A stretch of 64,000 bases of DNA from contig JADCRZ010000001.1 of the NCBI GenBank assembly GCA_015069695.1, forward strand, positions 124,001 to 188,000, read 5' to 3'. The DNA comes from Williamsia sp. (GTDB lineage: Bacteria > Bacteroidota > Bacteroidia > Chitinophagales > Chitinophagaceae). This document shows positions 8,384-17,589 of this stretch, piece by piece. How positions within the stretch are numbered: position 1 is the stretch's first letter; every line of letters starts with the position of its first letter. The position numbers were made by a program, and so were the translations under genes. A model generated the notes under the pieces. The model was not told the DNA's origin. It did not search any database and saw only the letters and a list, made by a program, of their open reading frames with translations.

Positions 8384-9541
8384 ATGAAACAAATACATCT
8401 CCTCGCAGCAATAAGTTTTACCCTGCTGGTAGCACTCGGCAGTTGTAAGAACAAAGCCGCACAACCGGCTGCGAACAGCCAGCCGCAGCAATACAAAGTA
8501 CTGCAGGTGCAGCCCCAAAGCACCAGCGTGTACACTGATTATCCTGCCACGCTGCAGGGACAGGAAGTCGTAGAAATCCGCCCCAAAATAGAAGGGTATC
8601 TTGAACAGCAGTTTGTTGATGAGGGGGCCAGGGTTAAAAAGGGCCAGCTCTTGTTCCGCATCAGCAGCCCGGAATACGAACAGGCCCTGCGCAGTGCCGC
8701 TGCCGGCATCAGCACCGCACAGGCAGACGTGGATGCGGCACAGATGGCTGTCAACAAAACAAAGCCCCTAACTGACAAAGGCATTATCAGCAAATACGAA
8801 TTGCAAACAGCGCAATTCACGTTGCAGTCAAAGCAGGCTGCCCTCACGCAGGCAGGAGCCACCCTGGCCAATGCCCGGGCCAATGTAGGATACCTATCTA
8901 TTACCAGTCCCTCGGACGGCATCATTGGTACCATCCCTTTCAAGCGGGGAAGCCTGGTAAGCGGCACCTCTGCCGAGCCGCTCACCACCCTGTCGAGCGA
9001 CAAAGCCGTGTATGCTTACTTTGCTTTAAATGAAAAACAGGTACTTGAGTTCAACCGGAATTTCAAAGGTGTTTCCACGCAGGAGAAACTAAAGAACCTG
9101 CCCCCGGTGCAGCTGGTGCTTGCTGATGGTTCGGTGTATAGTCATGAAGGGCGGATCCAGACCGAAAGCGGTTTGATCACCACCGAAACCGGATCGGCTT
9201 CTATCCGGGCAGCTTTCCCGAATCCCGAAGCCCTGCTCAAAAGCGGCGGCAGTGCTTCTGTACGCATCCGCCGCCAGATTGATACAGCACTCGTTATTCC
9301 ACAAAGCGCCACCTCCGAACTGCAGGACAAGCGCCTCGTCCGCCTGGTTGGCAATGATAACAGGGTACAAAGCAAAGCCATCACCACTACGCCTACCAAT
9401 GATGGAAATTATTTCATTGTGACTGCAGGCCTGGCAGCCGGTGACAAAGTGGTGCTCAACGGCGGTACTGCCCTTAAGGACAGCACGGCCATCCAACCTA
9501 TCATGGCCAATGCACAAACCGTTTATTCATCCCTGAAGTAG
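8384..9541 (+). CDS. RND efflux periplasmic adaptor (MFP) lipoprotein
   Basis: A 385-residue membrane fusion protein of the AcrA type. It starts with a lipoprotein signal ending in the lipobox LGSC (cysteine at residue 21), which supports this internal start rather than the upstream ATG at 8348. The barrel-sandwich/lipoyl part begins at VVEIRPKIEGYLEQQFVDEG and ends with GYLSITSPSDGIIGTIPFKR; the alpha-helical hairpin lies between; the beta-barrel and membrane-proximal domains follow (VRIRRQIDTALVIPQSA, GLAAGDKVVLNGG). It links the inner membrane pump to the outer membrane channel. First gene of a three-gene operon, eight bases before the pump. Confidence 0.93.
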   Translation: MKQIHLLAAISFTLLVALGSCKNKAAQPAANSQPQQYKVLQVQPQSTSVYTDYPATLQGQEVVEIRPKIEGYLEQQFVDEGARVKKGQLLFRISSPEYEQALRSAAAGISTAQADVDAAQMAVNKTKPLTDKGIISKYELQTAQFTLQSKQAALTQAGATLANARANVGYLSITSPSDGIIGTIPFKRGSLVSGTSAEPLTTLSSDKAVYAYFALNEKQVLEFNRNFKGVSTQEKLKNLPPVQLVLADGSVYSHEGRIQTESGLITTETGSASIRAAFPNPEALLKSGGSASVRIRRQIDTALVIPQSATSELQDKRLVRLVGNDNRVQSKAITTTPTNDGNYFIVTAGLAAGDKVVLNGGTALKDSTAIQPIMANAQTVYSSLK

Positions 9542-9548
9542 CACAAGT

Positions 9549-12500
9549 ATGAAAAAGAAAACCACTTTTCTAAAAGTATTCATTGACCGTCCGGTTCTCA
9601 GCACCGTGATCTCGGTTATTATTGTGCTGCTCGGCATATTGGGTTTGATAAGTTTACCTGTTTCGCAGTATCCTGACATCACGCCACCCACCGTGCAGGT
9701 ATCAGCCAGCTATACGGGGGCCAATGCTGATGTGGTGCTGAAAAGCGTCATTGTACCGCTGGAAGAGCAGATCAATGGTGTGGAAGGCATGACCTACATG
9801 ACCTCCACCGCTACCAATACCGGCAGTGCCACTATCAGTGTTTATTTTGCCGTAGGAACCGATCCCAACCTGGCAGCAGTAAATGTACAGAACAGGGTAG
9901 CAACTGCCAGCAGTCTTTTACCTGCTGAAGTAACACAGGCAGGCGTATCCGTAAGAAAGCGGCAGAGCAGCAACCTCCTGATCACGGCGATTTACAGCGA
10001 CAACCCGGCCTACGACCAGAACTTTCTGCAGAACTATGCAGAGATCAATATCCTGCCCCGCTTAAAGCGGATCAACGGCGTGGGTGATGCAGCTGCTTCC
10101 GGCTCGCGCAACTATTCCATGCGCATCTGGCTGAAGCCTGATGTGATGGCTGTGTATGGCCTGGTGCCGGCCGATATAACCGCAGCCCTGGCCGAGCAAA
10201 ACGTGGAAGCCGCCCCTGGTAACCTCGGGCAAAACGGCGGACAAAGCTTTCAGTATATCATCAAGTACACCGGCAGGCTGCAAAGCGTTTCACAGTTTGA
10301 GGACATTGTTGTGAAATCTGCCGGTAAGGGACAGTTGCTAAAACTAAAAGACGTGGCCCGTGTAGAACTGGGTGCACAGGATTATACCAGTACATCGGAA
10401 GTAAACGGCCGGCCGGCGGTCAATATTTCGGTCAACCAGGTCGCCGGGGCCAATGCGCAGGAAGTGATCAGGCAGGCGACTGCCGTCCTGCAGGATGCTG
10501 CTGCGTCATACCCTTCCGGTCTGCACAACACCACCATGGTGAACATAAACAAGTTCCTGGATGCTTCCATCGACAAAGTGGTGCACACCCTGGTGGAATG
10601 CTTCCTGCTGGTATTCCTTGTTATCTTTATTTTTCTGCAGGATTTCCGGAGTACCATTATCCACGGCATCTCGGTGCCGGTAGCTATTACAGGTACGTTT
10701 TTCTTTCTTTACCTGATCGGATACACCATCAACCTGCTCACCCTCTTTGCCCTGGTGCTTGCCATTGGGATTGTGGTGGATGATGCGATCGTGGTAGTGG
10801 AAGCCGTGCACGCCAAACTGGAGAGCGGCTATAAGAGTGCGCGCAAAGCCGCTATTGACGCCATGTCTGAGATATCGGGGGCCATTGTTTCTATTACCCT
10901 GGTAATGGCGGCGGTGTTTGTCCCGGTTACTTTTATCAAGGGCTCTACGGGTGTATTCTATAAGCAGTTTGGCATTACCCTGGCGATCGCCATTTTTATT
11001 TCTGCCATCAATGCACTAACGCTTTGTCCGGCACTTGCGGCGCTTTTTTTAAAACCGCCCAAGCATGTGGAAGAGAGTGGGGAGGCGGGCGGGAAGAAAG
11101 GTTTTCTGTACCGCTTTGGTGTGGCCTTTAATGCAGGATATGATGGATTGCTGAAAAAGTACAGCCGCTCGGTCCATTTTCTCTCGCTGCACAAGTGGAT
11201 CGTGCTGGCAGCAGTTGCCCTGTTTGCAGGAGGCTTCTATCTGTTTATCAATAAAACCCCTTCTTCGTTTGTACCCAACGAAGACATGGGTACCATCTTT
11301 GTCAATACCAGCATGCCGCCGGCCTCATCCATGGAAAGAACCACTGCGGTTGCCAAAACCGTTGACAGCATTACCCGCACGGTTCCTGAAGTAAGCAATG
11401 CCCTGCGCATGGTAGGACAGAATTTTCTGGCAGGCAGCGGGACTTCTTATGCGATGGAAATTATTGAGCTGAAAGACTGGAGCGAACGCAAGGGAAGAAG
11501 CAACAATGATGTGATAAAAGAGCTGCAGCAAAAAACGGCTGGTATAAAAGATGCCCAGATACTCTTTATCTCTCAGCCCACCATCACCGGTTTTGGCAGT
11601 ACCGGCGGCTTTTCGTTTCAGCTGGAAGACAAAGCCGGACATACCACGGCCGAGTTTTACAAGGTGGCACAGAACTTCCTGGCCACGCTCAACAAGCGTC
11701 CTGAGATCCAGTTTGCTGCTACCGCTTTCAATCCCAATTTTCCGCAGTACCAGATGAGCATCAATGTGGCAAAAGCAAAGGAAGCGGGCATCAGCATCAG
11801 CTCGCTGCTGAGTACCATGCAAGTGTATTACGGTGCTTCGTATGCCAGCAATTTCAACCAGTTTGGCAAACAATACCGCGTGCTTGTACAGGCCGATTCA
11901 GCTTACCGCGCCAATATCGAAGGACTGGGCAAAGTATATGTGCGGACTACAGATGATCAGCACATGGCACCCATCACCGAGTTTATCACCATGACGCGGG
12001 TGTACGGACCCGAAAGCATTTCGCGCTTCAACCTTTTTACCTCCATGTCGGTAAGCGGTTCGCCAAACCCGCAATACAGCACCGGGCAGGCCCTGAATGC
12101 GATCAAGGAAGTGGCAGCGCAAACACTGCCTGCCGGTTACGGCTTCGAGTTTTCCGGTATCAGCCGGGAGGAGCAGAACAGCGGCACACAGTCGGTATAT
12201 ATCTTCCTGCTTTGCCTGGTATTTGTTTACTTCCTGCTGAGTGCCCAGTACGAAAGTTATCTCTTGCCCCTGGCTGTGCTTTTGTCGCTGCCGGTGGGTC
12301 TTTGCGGCGTATTTGTTTTTGTAAATCTCTGGGGGCTGGACAACAACATCTATATACAGATCTCCCTGGTAATGCTCATTGGTTTGCTGGCAAAGAACGC
12401 GATCCTTATCGTCGAGTTCGCCATCCAGCGAAGAAGAGGGGGCAAGTCCCTGTATGAAGCCGCACTGGAAGGGGCAGAAGCCCGTTTGCGTCCTATCCTG

Positions 12501-12824
12501 ATGACATCATTCGCCTTTGTGTTTGGCTTGTTGCCGCTTGTTTTTTCTACCGGCGCCGGTGCACATGGAAATATCTCTATCGGAGTAGGCTCTATCGGAG
12601 GTATGCTGGTGGGTACGCTGCTGGGTGTATTTGTTATCCCTGTCCTGTTTATGATTTTCCAGGGACTGCAGGAAAAAATCAGCGGACCGCCAAAAGACCT
12701 TGCTGCCCTGGAAGCAGAAGAAGCGGAAGAAGACGGGCAGCCCGTACCTGAACATGACAAGGCTCCGCTGAATGGAACTCATTCTAATGGCAAGCCCCCC
12801 TTGACGGCACCTGCCCATTCCTGA
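9549..12824 (+). CDS. RND efflux pump, HAE1 family permease
   Basis: A 1091-residue AcrB-like proton-driven exporter of hydrophobic or amphiphilic compounds. The N-terminus (FIDRPVLSTVISVIIVLLGI) is the first membrane helix, and the second block of helices starts near residue 355. The proton-relay aspartates are in AIGIVVDDAIVVVE (about 402-415). The second half repeats the fold, with SAQYESYLLPLAVLLSLPVG and LAKNAILIVEFA. The last 50 residues are a charged, proline-rich tail typical of Bacteroidota members and not of AcrB. Full length. It lies between the adaptor and the outer membrane factor; the LytTR pair upstream probably regulates the operon. Confidence 0.95.
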   Translation: MKKKTTFLKVFIDRPVLSTVISVIIVLLGILGLISLPVSQYPDITPPTVQVSASYTGANADVVLKSVIVPLEEQINGVEGMTYMTSTATNTGSATISVYFAVGTDPNLAAVNVQNRVATASSLLPAEVTQAGVSVRKRQSSNLLITAIYSDNPAYDQNFLQNYAEINILPRLKRINGVGDAAASGSRNYSMRIWLKPDVMAVYGLVPADITAALAEQNVEAAPGNLGQNGGQSFQYIIKYTGRLQSVSQFEDIVVKSAGKGQLLKLKDVARVELGAQDYTSTSEVNGRPAVNISVNQVAGANAQEVIRQATAVLQDAAASYPSGLHNTTMVNINKFLDASIDKVVHTLVECFLLVFLVIFIFLQDFRSTIIHGISVPVAITGTFFFLYLIGYTINLLTLFALVLAIGIVVDDAIVVVEAVHAKLESGYKSARKAAIDAMSEISGAIVSITLVMAAVFVPVTFIKGSTGVFYKQFGITLAIAIFISAINALTLCPALAALFLKPPKHVEESGEAGGKKGFLYRFGVAFNAGYDGLLKKYSRSVHFLSLHKWIVLAAVALFAGGFYLFINKTPSSFVPNEDMGTIFVNTSMPPASSMERTTAVAKTVDSITRTVPEVSNALRMVGQNFLAGSGTSYAMEIIELKDWSERKGRSNNDVIKELQQKTAGIKDAQILFISQPTITGFGSTGGFSFQLEDKAGHTTAEFYKVAQNFLATLNKRPEIQFAATAFNPNFPQYQMSINVAKAKEAGISISSLLSTMQVYYGASYASNFNQFGKQYRVLVQADSAYRANIEGLGKVYVRTTDDQHMAPITEFITMTRVYGPESISRFNLFTSMSVSGSPNPQYSTGQALNAIKEVAAQTLPAGYGFEFSGISREEQNSGTQSVYIFLLCLVFVYFLLSAQYESYLLPLAVLLSLPVGLCGVFVFVNLWGLDNNIYIQISLVMLIGLLAKNAILIVEFAIQRRRGGKSLYEAALEGAEARLRPILMTSFAFVFGLLPLVFSTGAGAHGNISIGVGSIGGMLVGTLLGVFVIPVLFMIFQGLQEKISGPPKDLAALEAEEAEEDGQPVPEHDKAPLNGTHSNGKPPLTAPAHS

Positions 12825-12845
12825 TCCTGTTTTAAAAAAGAAAAT

Positions 12846-14279
12846 ATGAAAACACAGCTGAAAATAGTTGGAACCTTTGTGCTCCTGGTACTGGCAACAT
12901 CCTGCGGCATTGTCCGCCCCTATCAACGCCCGGATGATCTGCAAAAGGATGGTCTGTACCGCGGCAGCGCATCTTCCGATACAACCTCCATTGCTGATCT
13001 TCCCTGGCAAAGTTTGTTTAACGATCCGGTTTTGCAAAGCCTGATACAAACCGGGCTCAACAGGAACTATGACCTGAAGATCGCGGTGGCCCGGATCAAT
13101 TCGGCAACAGCAAACCTGGCGCAAAGCCGGGCAGCTTTTCTGCCGGCCTTCTCTGTGGATGGACAGGTAACGCGTTCTAAAACATCGAGTGCGCAGTTAA
13201 GATCATACAACATCGGCAACGACAGCACCGGAAGCAAATCAAGTGTGGCAACCAATGCCAATACGTTGTATTCACTGACCGGTTCGGCAAGCTGGGAAGC
13301 AGATGTGTGGGGCAAGCTGCGCAGCACAAAACAGGCTTACGTGGCAGCTTACCTGCAAAGCGATGCCTACCGCCGTGAAGTAGAGACGCAACTGGTGGCC
13401 GGCATCGCGACGGATTATTACCAGCTGCTTGCATACGATGAGCAGATCCGGATTGTAACGCAAACCGTTGCCAACCGGCGCAAAGATGTAGACGTGGTAA
13501 AAGACCTGCTGGAAGGAGGTATTGTTACCGGTGCCGATGTCGTGAATGCACAGGCAAACCTGCACGCTGCGGAGTTGGACCTGCCCGATCTGATGCAAAA
13601 TCGCCGGGAACTGGAAAACACAATGAGTTTGTTGCTTGCCATGCCATCGGACAGCATTCGCCGGACCACATTTGCGGCGCAAAGCATCGATACCAGCCTG
13701 CAAACAGGCGTGTCCTCCCAACTGCTGGCCAACCGGCCCGATGTGCAGGAAGCAGAGTACGCCTTCCAGCATGCGTTTGAACTGACGAATGTGGCAAGGA
13801 CTTATTTTTATCCTTCACTTACCATTTCCGGTACCGCAGGCTGGGCAACGGCAAATACGCTGCAAAGTTTTTTTACCGGTACACTCTATGGAAATGTTTT
13901 GGGCGGACTTACACAACCCATCTTCAACCGCGGCTTAAACAAGCAACGCCTTCGCACAGCCGAAGCTGCCCGGCAGGAAGCTTATTATCTCTTCCAGTCA
14001 GCATTGCTTGGCGCCGGAAGAGAAGTCAGCAACGCTTTGTATGCGTACCAGAAAGGGGTAGAAAAAGAAACACTCAGAAAGGAGCAGATCAATTCGCTGA
14101 GGACGGCTGTGGATTACACTGAAGAGCTGCTGAAATATACATCAGCTACCAATTATACCGATGTATTAACGGCACAGCAAAACCTGCTTTCGGCACAGCT
14201 CAACAGCGTGTCGGATAAATTACAGCAGTTGCAAGCTGTAGTGGAGTTGTACAGGGCATTGGGGGGTGGATGGAAGTAA
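12846..14279 (+). CDS. Efflux outer membrane factor (TolC/OprM family lipoprotein)
   Basis: A 477-residue outer membrane channel of the NodT/OprM group. A lipoprotein signal ends in the lipobox ATSC (cysteine at residue 20). Two OEP repeats follow: LQSLIQTGLNRNYDLKIAVA opens the first, and NVARTYFYPSLTISGTAGWA opens the second. The motif LLANRPDVQEAEYAFQHAFE is characteristic. The C-terminal helix ends with LQAVVELYRALGGGWK, so the protein is complete. It closes the operon of adaptor, pump and channel, 21 bases after the pump stop. No clear terminator follows. Confidence 0.94.
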   Translation: MKTQLKIVGTFVLLVLATSCGIVRPYQRPDDLQKDGLYRGSASSDTTSIADLPWQSLFNDPVLQSLIQTGLNRNYDLKIAVARINSATANLAQSRAAFLPAFSVDGQVTRSKTSSAQLRSYNIGNDSTGSKSSVATNANTLYSLTGSASWEADVWGKLRSTKQAYVAAYLQSDAYRREVETQLVAGIATDYYQLLAYDEQIRIVTQTVANRRKDVDVVKDLLEGGIVTGADVVNAQANLHAAELDLPDLMQNRRELENTMSLLLAMPSDSIRRTTFAAQSIDTSLQTGVSSQLLANRPDVQEAEYAFQHAFELTNVARTYFYPSLTISGTAGWATANTLQSFFTGTLYGNVLGGLTQPIFNRGLNKQRLRTAEAARQEAYYLFQSALLGAGREVSNALYAYQKGVEKETLRKEQINSLRTAVDYTEELLKYTSATNYTDVLTAQQNLLSAQLNSVSDKLQQLQAVVELYRALGGGWK

Positions 14280-14429
14280 AAGGTATAGTATGAGAGGATA
14301 CTGCGAGATAAGCTCGGGCCACCTGTAAGCTGTTTCCCGGATCCTTTGCTTGTTTGGAACCGGCCGGTAGAAAGTTTTTCTGCTTCTTATGTTTTTTCAG
14401 TACTCAATTTCGCCTGTAAAAATACAACT

Positions 14430-14684
14430 ATGGCAATACTGATCTGGATCTGTATAAGTATTGATGTGGTTGTTGCATTGTTCCTTCTCGGGATGCTGGC
14501 AAACCCGGACCAGGATGCTGCCGGCGAAGCGATGCTTCTGCTGCCTGTGGTTTTGCTATTGGTATGTGCAGGTGGTGCGTGGCTGTTGATGAGCCGCAAC
14601 CACCGGATTGCTGCATTGGTGACAAGTGCTGTTCCTGCTATCGTTGCTGTATACCTGCTTTTTCTGACAATCAAAAAATCATGA
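14430..14684 (+). CDS. Small membrane protein of unknown function
   Basis: An 84-residue hydrophobic protein with three predicted membrane segments: ILIWICISIDVVVALFLLG (3-21), AMLLLPVVLLLVCAGGAWLL (33-52) and ALVTSAVPAIVAVYLLFLTI (62-81). It ends in a lysine pair and serine. The chosen start at 14430 removes 28 residues of an unlikely N-terminal extension and begins directly with the first helix. It lies 150 bases after the RND operon. I recognise no family; it may be a real small membrane protein of Bacteroidota, but coding is supported only by composition. Confidence 0.5.
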   Translation: MAILIWICISIDVVVALFLLGMLANPDQDAAGEAMLLLPVVLLLVCAGGAWLLMSRNHRIAALVTSAVPAIVAVYLLFLTIKKS

Positions 14685-15507
14685 TCTTTAAGCTTAGTTG
14701 CAGGGCTATGTGACAGAGGCCTACTGCAAGTTGATAAAGCCTGTATCTTAGCCGCCGCCTGTAGCGGGAATGGGCCTGCAAACCAATAGCGCTTCCATAT
14801 GCACGATCCGCAAACACAAGTTCTTCTCCTAGTGTACATCGGGGAGGCCCGTCTGGTTGTTCCGTGCGTATGGAGTAGTTGCTCACGTATACGGACTTTG
14901 TTGCTTCCCGGTCAGGGAGCAGCGTTGCCTGCCATGCCAAATGGGGGGCATGCAGGCTGGAACCAGCTTCCCCATGCTGCAATTTTACATCATCTGTTGT
15001 TGTTAAATCCGTTCTCATGATACTCAGCTTTAATTTTGATCTTATCTTTTGTTTGTGCCATCCTTTCAGATTGGCAAAGCATCTCTCCTTGCGCTCATCA
15101 GTCTGTTCTCTTGCCGGCAGTATTTCAATGAAGGCACAAAAGTGAATTTCCTTCACAAAGCTTATTACCCCCATTTATGGGGTATTGCGTGTAAATGCGT
15201 AGAAAAACTTATAGGACCTTTAGTTTTTTATAAGTGGTTTCCTGGTGTTTTCTCTTGTGGATATATAAAGCTCCTGTCTTTTTTACTTTACACGCCCCTC
15301 TTAAACGGCATACGAAAATTTTTCTTCTGTTGTAATATCTCGTTCAAATACAACGTTCTAAAAAACAGATGGGCTGAGCGAACTGATCGCTTTGCAATAG
15401 AAATCCGGATAGCAGGGGAGGCAATGCTGTCTTTTGTTAGAACGATTTTTTAGATAAGTTCCGGGCAGCCATCTTTCGCAATTTAGAACGCACCAATCAA
15501 GCATAGC
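14685..15507. other. Long spacer without a convincing gene
   Basis: About 820 bases. A minus-strand frame (14671-15018) is open but has no family resemblance and unusual arginine-rich composition near its end. From 15160 the DNA is T-rich. The last 150 bases hold three copies of TTAGAACG (see separate entry) just before the SRAP-like gene. Confidence 0.5.
15354..15490. promoter_or_regulatory. Three TTAGAACG motifs upstream of the SRAP-like gene
   Basis: TTAGAACG occurs in inverted orientation at 15354-15361 and in direct orientation at 15437-15444 and 15483-15490; the last ends 17 bases before the start codon at 15508. Position suggests an operator cluster. No known regulator is matched. Confidence 0.35.
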
Positions 15508-16284
15508 ATGCAGCACGAGGTTTCTTTTGCCACCGACTTTAAGACGCTGATAAACTATTTTCCTGAATCAGAAGCTGACGGCCATTTGTTAAAAAATCTT
15601 TTTTCAGACCGGAGCGCCAAAATGGGGGATGGCAGCATGCAGCCGGTCATCTCTCTTAATCCGGTCACCGGCGGCCTGGTCTGGCACGCTATGGCATGGG
15701 GCTGTATGCCGTTCGACCTGGCAGATGCAGTTATACCGGGGAAACAATGGGCCTTCATGCTCTACACGTCGGCAGAACGCATCTTTGGTGACACTGAATG
15801 CTACTGGCATAAAATCCGCGATCAGCGCTGCCTGGTACCGGCCAGCGGTATTTATGTGCACAGAACAGTGAGAGACTGGCGGCGCAAGGTTCCCTATTTC
15901 GTGCATATTCCTGATCAGCCGATCTTTTTTCTTCCGGGTCTGTATTCGGCAGATGAGGCTATCAGCATCACGACAGGACAAAAGGTTGTGCGCTGGGTTT
16001 TTACGATCATCGGCAGGTCCGTCAATGGTTTGGTGAAGCAGCTTGCCACAGTCCACGAAAAGAACTACACAACCCCGCTGCTGCTGCCCTTCTCTCTGGC
16101 GCGTCACTGGCTTGATCATGACCTGACTGAAGCCGACTATCGTTCTATCCTGGAGTTCGATATGCCCCCGGAAGCCTTGCAGGCCTGGCCCATCTACAGC
16201 ACGCAACCCCACGAGCAAAGACCTGACAACAAGGAGAAAAATGAACGGTTTGATTGGAAAAACCTGCCACCCCTCAAGGTTTGA
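15508..16284 (+). CDS. SRAP (HMCES/YedK)-like protein lacking the catalytic residues
   Basis: A 258-residue protein of the SOS response-associated peptidase fold, whose normal members cross-link to abasic sites in single-stranded DNA through Cys2. Family blocks present: AMAWGCMPF (61-69), DQRCLVPASGIY (105-116), KVPYFVHI (127-134), VVRWVFTIIG (160-169) and TVHEKNY (181-187). However the protein begins MQHEV instead of MCGR-like, and a stop codon 24 bases upstream excludes an earlier start; the glutamate of GFYEW is replaced (SGIYVHR), and the asparagine of NARxET is replaced (YTSAER). Only the histidine (H183) is retained. It should therefore not form the thiazolidine cross-link. Monocistronic. 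Confidence 0.75.
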   Translation: MQHEVSFATDFKTLINYFPESEADGHLLKNLFSDRSAKMGDGSMQPVISLNPVTGGLVWHAMAWGCMPFDLADAVIPGKQWAFMLYTSAERIFGDTECYWHKIRDQRCLVPASGIYVHRTVRDWRRKVPYFVHIPDQPIFFLPGLYSADEAISITTGQKVVRWVFTIIGRSVNGLVKQLATVHEKNYTTPLLLPFSLARHWLDHDLTEADYRSILEFDMPPEALQAWPIYSTQPHEQRPDNKEKNERFDWKNLPPLKV

Positions 16285-16390
16285 GCCGCTTGTTTTAACA
16301 GGGAAGCTTGTTGCAGGCAGTCCTGATCATGCAAATACACGGGAAGATGTTGAGAATCGCCAAGACGATGACAGGTAGAATACCATATCG

Positions 16391-16408
16391 CTAAATTCAA
16401 AATGGCAT
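16391..16408 (-). repeat. Copy of the dispersed ATACCAATTTGAATTTAG motif
   Basis: Minus-strand ATGCCATTTTGAATTTAG, 16 of 18 bases equal to the motif at 45621. Intergenic, between the SRAP-like and GNAT genes. Confidence 0.45.
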
Positions 16409-16494
16409 AAGTGCGAAGCCACCAAAGCCGGGTAGTTGAAAGAAACAATGATAACTTTACACCAGGCTATAGAGGCCTTGAATGTATGCACGCG

Positions 16495-16995
16495 ATGAAC
16501 AAAAGAAAAACATCTTCCATGAACCTCGATCTGATACATGCTACGCAAGCATACAAAGAGGTCATTGCGAATTTGATGCAACTGTACATGTATGATTTCT
16601 CGGTGTATATTGAAATGGATGTGGAAGAAGACGGCCTGTTCAAAGCCTATGCTGGTTTGGAGGATTATTGGAAAGACAGCGTGCACAAGTTTCCCTATCT
16701 CATCAGGAAGGAGGATAAATGGGTTGGATTTGTTCTTGTTCAGCTGCTCCCGTCTCCGCAGGAGCATTACTCCATCGCAGAGTTTTTTGTACTGCAGAAA
16801 TATAGAAGAGGTGGCATTGGCAGAACCGCAGCAAAAAGGGTATTCGACCTGCACAAGGGACAATGGCTGGTTCATCAAAGAGAGACCAATCACCCTGCAC
16901 AAGCGTTTTGGAGAAAAGTGATTCATGAATATACAAAGGGGCGTTTTTTAGACCGCTTTGAAAAAGGAAGAAGGGTACAAAGCTTTAAAAATTAA
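16495..16995 (+). CDS. GNAT family N-acetyltransferase
   Basis: A 166-residue acetyltransferase. The acetyl-CoA binding motif A is YRRGGIGRTAAKRVFD (about residues 103-118), preceded by the beta strands of HYSIAEFFVL and followed by WLVHQRETNHPAQAFWRK, where the NxxAxxFW pattern is typical. The N-terminal part (NLMQLYMYDFSVYIEMDVEE) matches a Bacteroidota GNAT subgroup. The start could also be the methionine at 16519, which begins MNLDLIHAT and agrees with family N-termini; the long frame opening at 16411 adds residues with no family match. Substrate unknown. Stand-alone gene. Confidence 0.82.
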   Translation: MNKRKTSSMNLDLIHATQAYKEVIANLMQLYMYDFSVYIEMDVEEDGLFKAYAGLEDYWKDSVHKFPYLIRKEDKWVGFVLVQLLPSPQEHYSIAEFFVLQKYRRGGIGRTAAKRVFDLHKGQWLVHQRETNHPAQAFWRKVIHEYTKGRFLDRFEKGRRVQSFKN

Positions 16996-17102
16996 TCAAT
17001 CCTGCTCAGGATCTTCTGCATACAATTGAAGTTCCACCACCTGTTCTGCAACAGGGCAGGGGCGGGTGGATGAGTGCTGTTCTTAAATTTTTTTACAATT
17101 TA

Positions 17103-17150
17103 TTTGACGTTGCCACAATAGCCCTATATTTGTCTACTAAATAAGTAGAC
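17103..17150 (+). promoter_or_regulatory. Strong Bacteroidota promoter with palindromic operator
   Basis: TTTG at 17103-17106 and TATATTTG at 17125-17132, 18 bases apart, fit the Bacteroidota -33/-7 consensus exactly. A perfect palindrome GTCTACT-AAATA-AGTAGAC at 17132-17150 overlaps the expected transcription start, the placement of a repressor operator. The sequence resembles sites of BlaI/MecI-type repressors, which is a guess. The ATG at 17177 downstream leads only to debris. Confidence 0.65.
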
Positions 17151-17200
17151 TATAGAAACCATCCAAAACAAACCTTATGTACTTACCAGGAACAAGACAA

Positions 17201-17497
17201 CTATTTCACCGAAGCCCGGGTGCTTATCACGGGGATATGCAAACCGCCGTTCTTTCCCCATGCGATCATATTGGCAAACAAGCGGTAAGCGCTTGTAACA
17301 CCAGCAGGCAGCTGCCGGAACCAGGGCAAGGTGGTATAGACATAATATCCTTTTCCATACCTGGCTACCAGCAACCCGCTGCTCAAGTCAGTTTCACCGT
17401 TGGCGGTAAGTATAGATAAGCAGGCATTGCTTTGTTCATCTGCCAGTAAATCATCTTTTGTGTATTTATTGTATAGCCTTTCTTGTATAGCAGGCAT
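17201..17497 (-). pseudogene. C-terminal fragment of a PIG-L family deacetylase
   Basis: 98 residues that match the C-terminal glutamine-amidotransferase-like part of large Bacteroidota PIG-L/LmbE deacetylases: LSSGLLVARYGKGYYVYTTL followed by PWFRQLPAGVTSAYRLFANM. The intact protein is about 800 residues with an N-terminal metal-binding deacetylase domain containing a PHPDD-type motif; nothing of this is found upstream on the minus strand. The tail after the conserved end (GGLHIPVISTRASVK) runs into the promoter of an unrelated plus-strand unit. A deletion or inversion must have fused the two. Confidence 0.65.
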
Positions 17498-17589
17498 AGT
17501 TTACACACCACAGGAAGGAATGAACCGTGGTTGAACAAGGAGGTAGGAGTAATAGTGAAATATTTGTAATGCAGGTTGTGGTGTCTTGT

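Noticed and set aside
12507-13124. Minus-strand open frame spanning the pump and outer membrane factor genes
   Set aside because: It crosses the junction of two well-supported plus-strand genes and has no protein-like features.
14671-15174. Minus-strand open frame of 167 codons, with VFADRAYGS that recalls a transposase
   Set aside because: The match is a few residues, no DDE pattern or inverted repeats are present, and the composition is unlike neighbouring genes.
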